The notes beneath the pieces were generated by a model that worked only from the letters and a program-made list of their open reading frames with translations, was not told the origin of the DNA and made no database searches. Below are positions 5,607 through 5,609 of a DNA stretch of 5,609 bases, in pieces. A program made the translations under genes and the position numbers. The stretch is from contig JAJZUN010000219.1 of the NCBI GenBank assembly GCA_021848555.1, positions 1 through 5,609 of the forward strand. Reading direction: 5' to 3'. This stretch comes from Pseudomonadota bacterium (GTDB lineage: Bacteria; Pseudomonadota; Gammaproteobacteria; Burkholderiales; SG8-39). The stretch's first letter is position 1; every line of letters begins with the position of its first letter.

Positions 5607-5609
5607 CCC

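Overview
The window is GC-rich throughout (by eye about two thirds G+C) and all of its genes lie on the + strand. The codon bias, the short Shine-Dalgarno signals and the resemblance of the proteins to Burkholderia/Rhodocyclales-type homologues suggest a Gram-negative proteobacterium, most likely a betaproteobacterium. That placement is an inference from style; no rRNA or other marker gene is present.

Layout: (1) 3-659 is the C-terminal 218 residues of an acyl-CoA dehydrogenase whose 5' part lies outside the window. (2) 660-928 is a 269-base non-coding interval. Its upstream part (675-802) holds four successive inverted repeats with no U-tract terminator. Its downstream part holds a clear sigma70-type promoter (TTGACA, 17-base spacer, TAGCAT; 872-900). 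The spacer contains a perfect 12-bp palindrome, TTGCCTAGGCAA, probably the operator of the regulator encoded next. (3) 929-5606 is a compact four-gene operon: a MarR/EmrR-type regulator, an outer-membrane factor lipoprotein of the NodT/OprM type, an EmrA-type membrane fusion protein and an EmrB-type 14-helix MFS transporter (DHA2 family). Junctions are a 4-base ATGA overlap, a 24-base gap with a good ribosome binding site, and a 23-base gap. The window ends three bases after the emrB stop, so any terminator or further gene is not visible.

How it works together (family knowledge plus inference): EmrB exports hydrophobic or weakly acidic toxic compounds across the inner membrane using the proton gradient. 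EmrA bridges the periplasm, and the outer-membrane factor forms the exit duct. Because the operon carries its own outer-membrane component it is a self-contained tripartite pump, organised like the described emrRCAB operon of Stenotrophomonas maltophilia and unlike E. coli emrRAB, which relies on TolC made elsewhere. The MarR protein probably represses its own promoter until a pump substrate binds it.

The acyl-CoA dehydrogenase is probably a separate transcription unit with no functional tie to the pump. I see no sign of a novel system, mobile element, CRISPR array or RNA gene of known family. The best leads are the palindrome in the promoter spacer, an A8 tract inside the regulator gene, the inverted-repeat-rich interval, and the unusual catalytic-base position in the dehydrogenase.
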